5,137 bases of DNA from contig QYQI01000024.1 in the NCBI GenBank assembly GCA_007280825.1, positions 1 through 5,137 of the forward strand, in the 5' to 3' direction. The translations under genes and the position numbers were made by a program. The stretch comes from Ignavibacteriales bacterium (GTDB lineage: Bacteria > Bacteroidota > Ignavibacteria > Ignavibacteriales > Melioribacteraceae). Below the pieces are notes generated by a model. The model ran no database searches and was not told the DNA's origin. It worked only from the letters and a program-made list of their open reading frames with translations. Numbering within the stretch: the stretch's first letter is position 1; each line of letters begins with the position of its first letter. Positions 4,998 to 5,137 of the stretch are shown here, piece after piece.

Positions 4998-5137
4998 CGT
5001 TTTTGTGTTGCAACTCAAACTTACGGAACCTTAGCGAAGGATCAGCTATGTCTGGTCTTTCGTTTTTACCCAAATTTCAACTAAGTTTAGGACAACATCT
5101 TTGTAATTCAAACAGAAGTTTAAAGTCAGTATTCAAT
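4998..5137. other. Upstream flank of the transposase remnant, no gene
   Basis: No open frame of useful length was found. On the minus strand TGTCCTAAACTTAGTTGAAA (around 5094-5075) followed by TTTGGGTAAAA precedes the transposase remnant by about 75 bases and could be the terminal inverted repeat of the decayed element. This is unproven, because the opposite end is not present in a recognisable form. Confidence 0.3.

Overview
This window looks like an accessory region of a low-GC bacterium, most likely in or near Bacteroidota. That is an inference. The start codons have no convincing Shine-Dalgarno sequences, the coding DNA is AT-rich, and attC-like elements sit between unrelated orphan genes. 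No rRNA, tRNA, CRISPR array or integron integrase gene is present. Every gene I can support is on the minus strand, so the biological order runs from high to low coordinates.

Read in that direction, the window holds: (1) a 5' remnant of an IS256/Mutator-type transposase (about 4833-4997); (2) a small protein with four tandem 17-residue repeats built on a K-W-E-W-D-G core (4422-4787), whose last codons now lie inside an insertion sequence; (3) a complete insertion sequence of about 1.68 kb (2755-4435) with an apparently intact 450-residue DDE transposase, imperfect 18-bp terminal inverted repeats and a 6-8 bp target duplication; (4) a 176-187 residue protein with a PD-(D/E)XK-nuclease-like motif pattern (2127-2657); (5) a large imperfect inverted repeat that fits an integron attC site oriented with the genes (1957-2094); (6) a 595-residue OLD-like ATPase with a C-terminal TOPRIM-like nuclease domain (159-1946), starting 10 bases after the attC R' box; (7) a second, degenerate attC-like site (72-119). 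Positions 1-71 hold no recognisable gene.

The best reading of 1-2750 is a small cassette array of the kind found away from an integrase (CALIN-like). It carries a probable anti-phage OLD-family nuclease and a probable small nuclease, each followed by an attC-like site. Whether the two work together is unknown. The cassette layout suggests separate units, although both look like DNA-processing or defence proteins. The insertion sequence landed on the last sense codons of the repeat-protein gene. Removing it and one target copy restores an in-frame stop codon directly after the duplicated bases, so the ancestral gene end can be read from the sequence.
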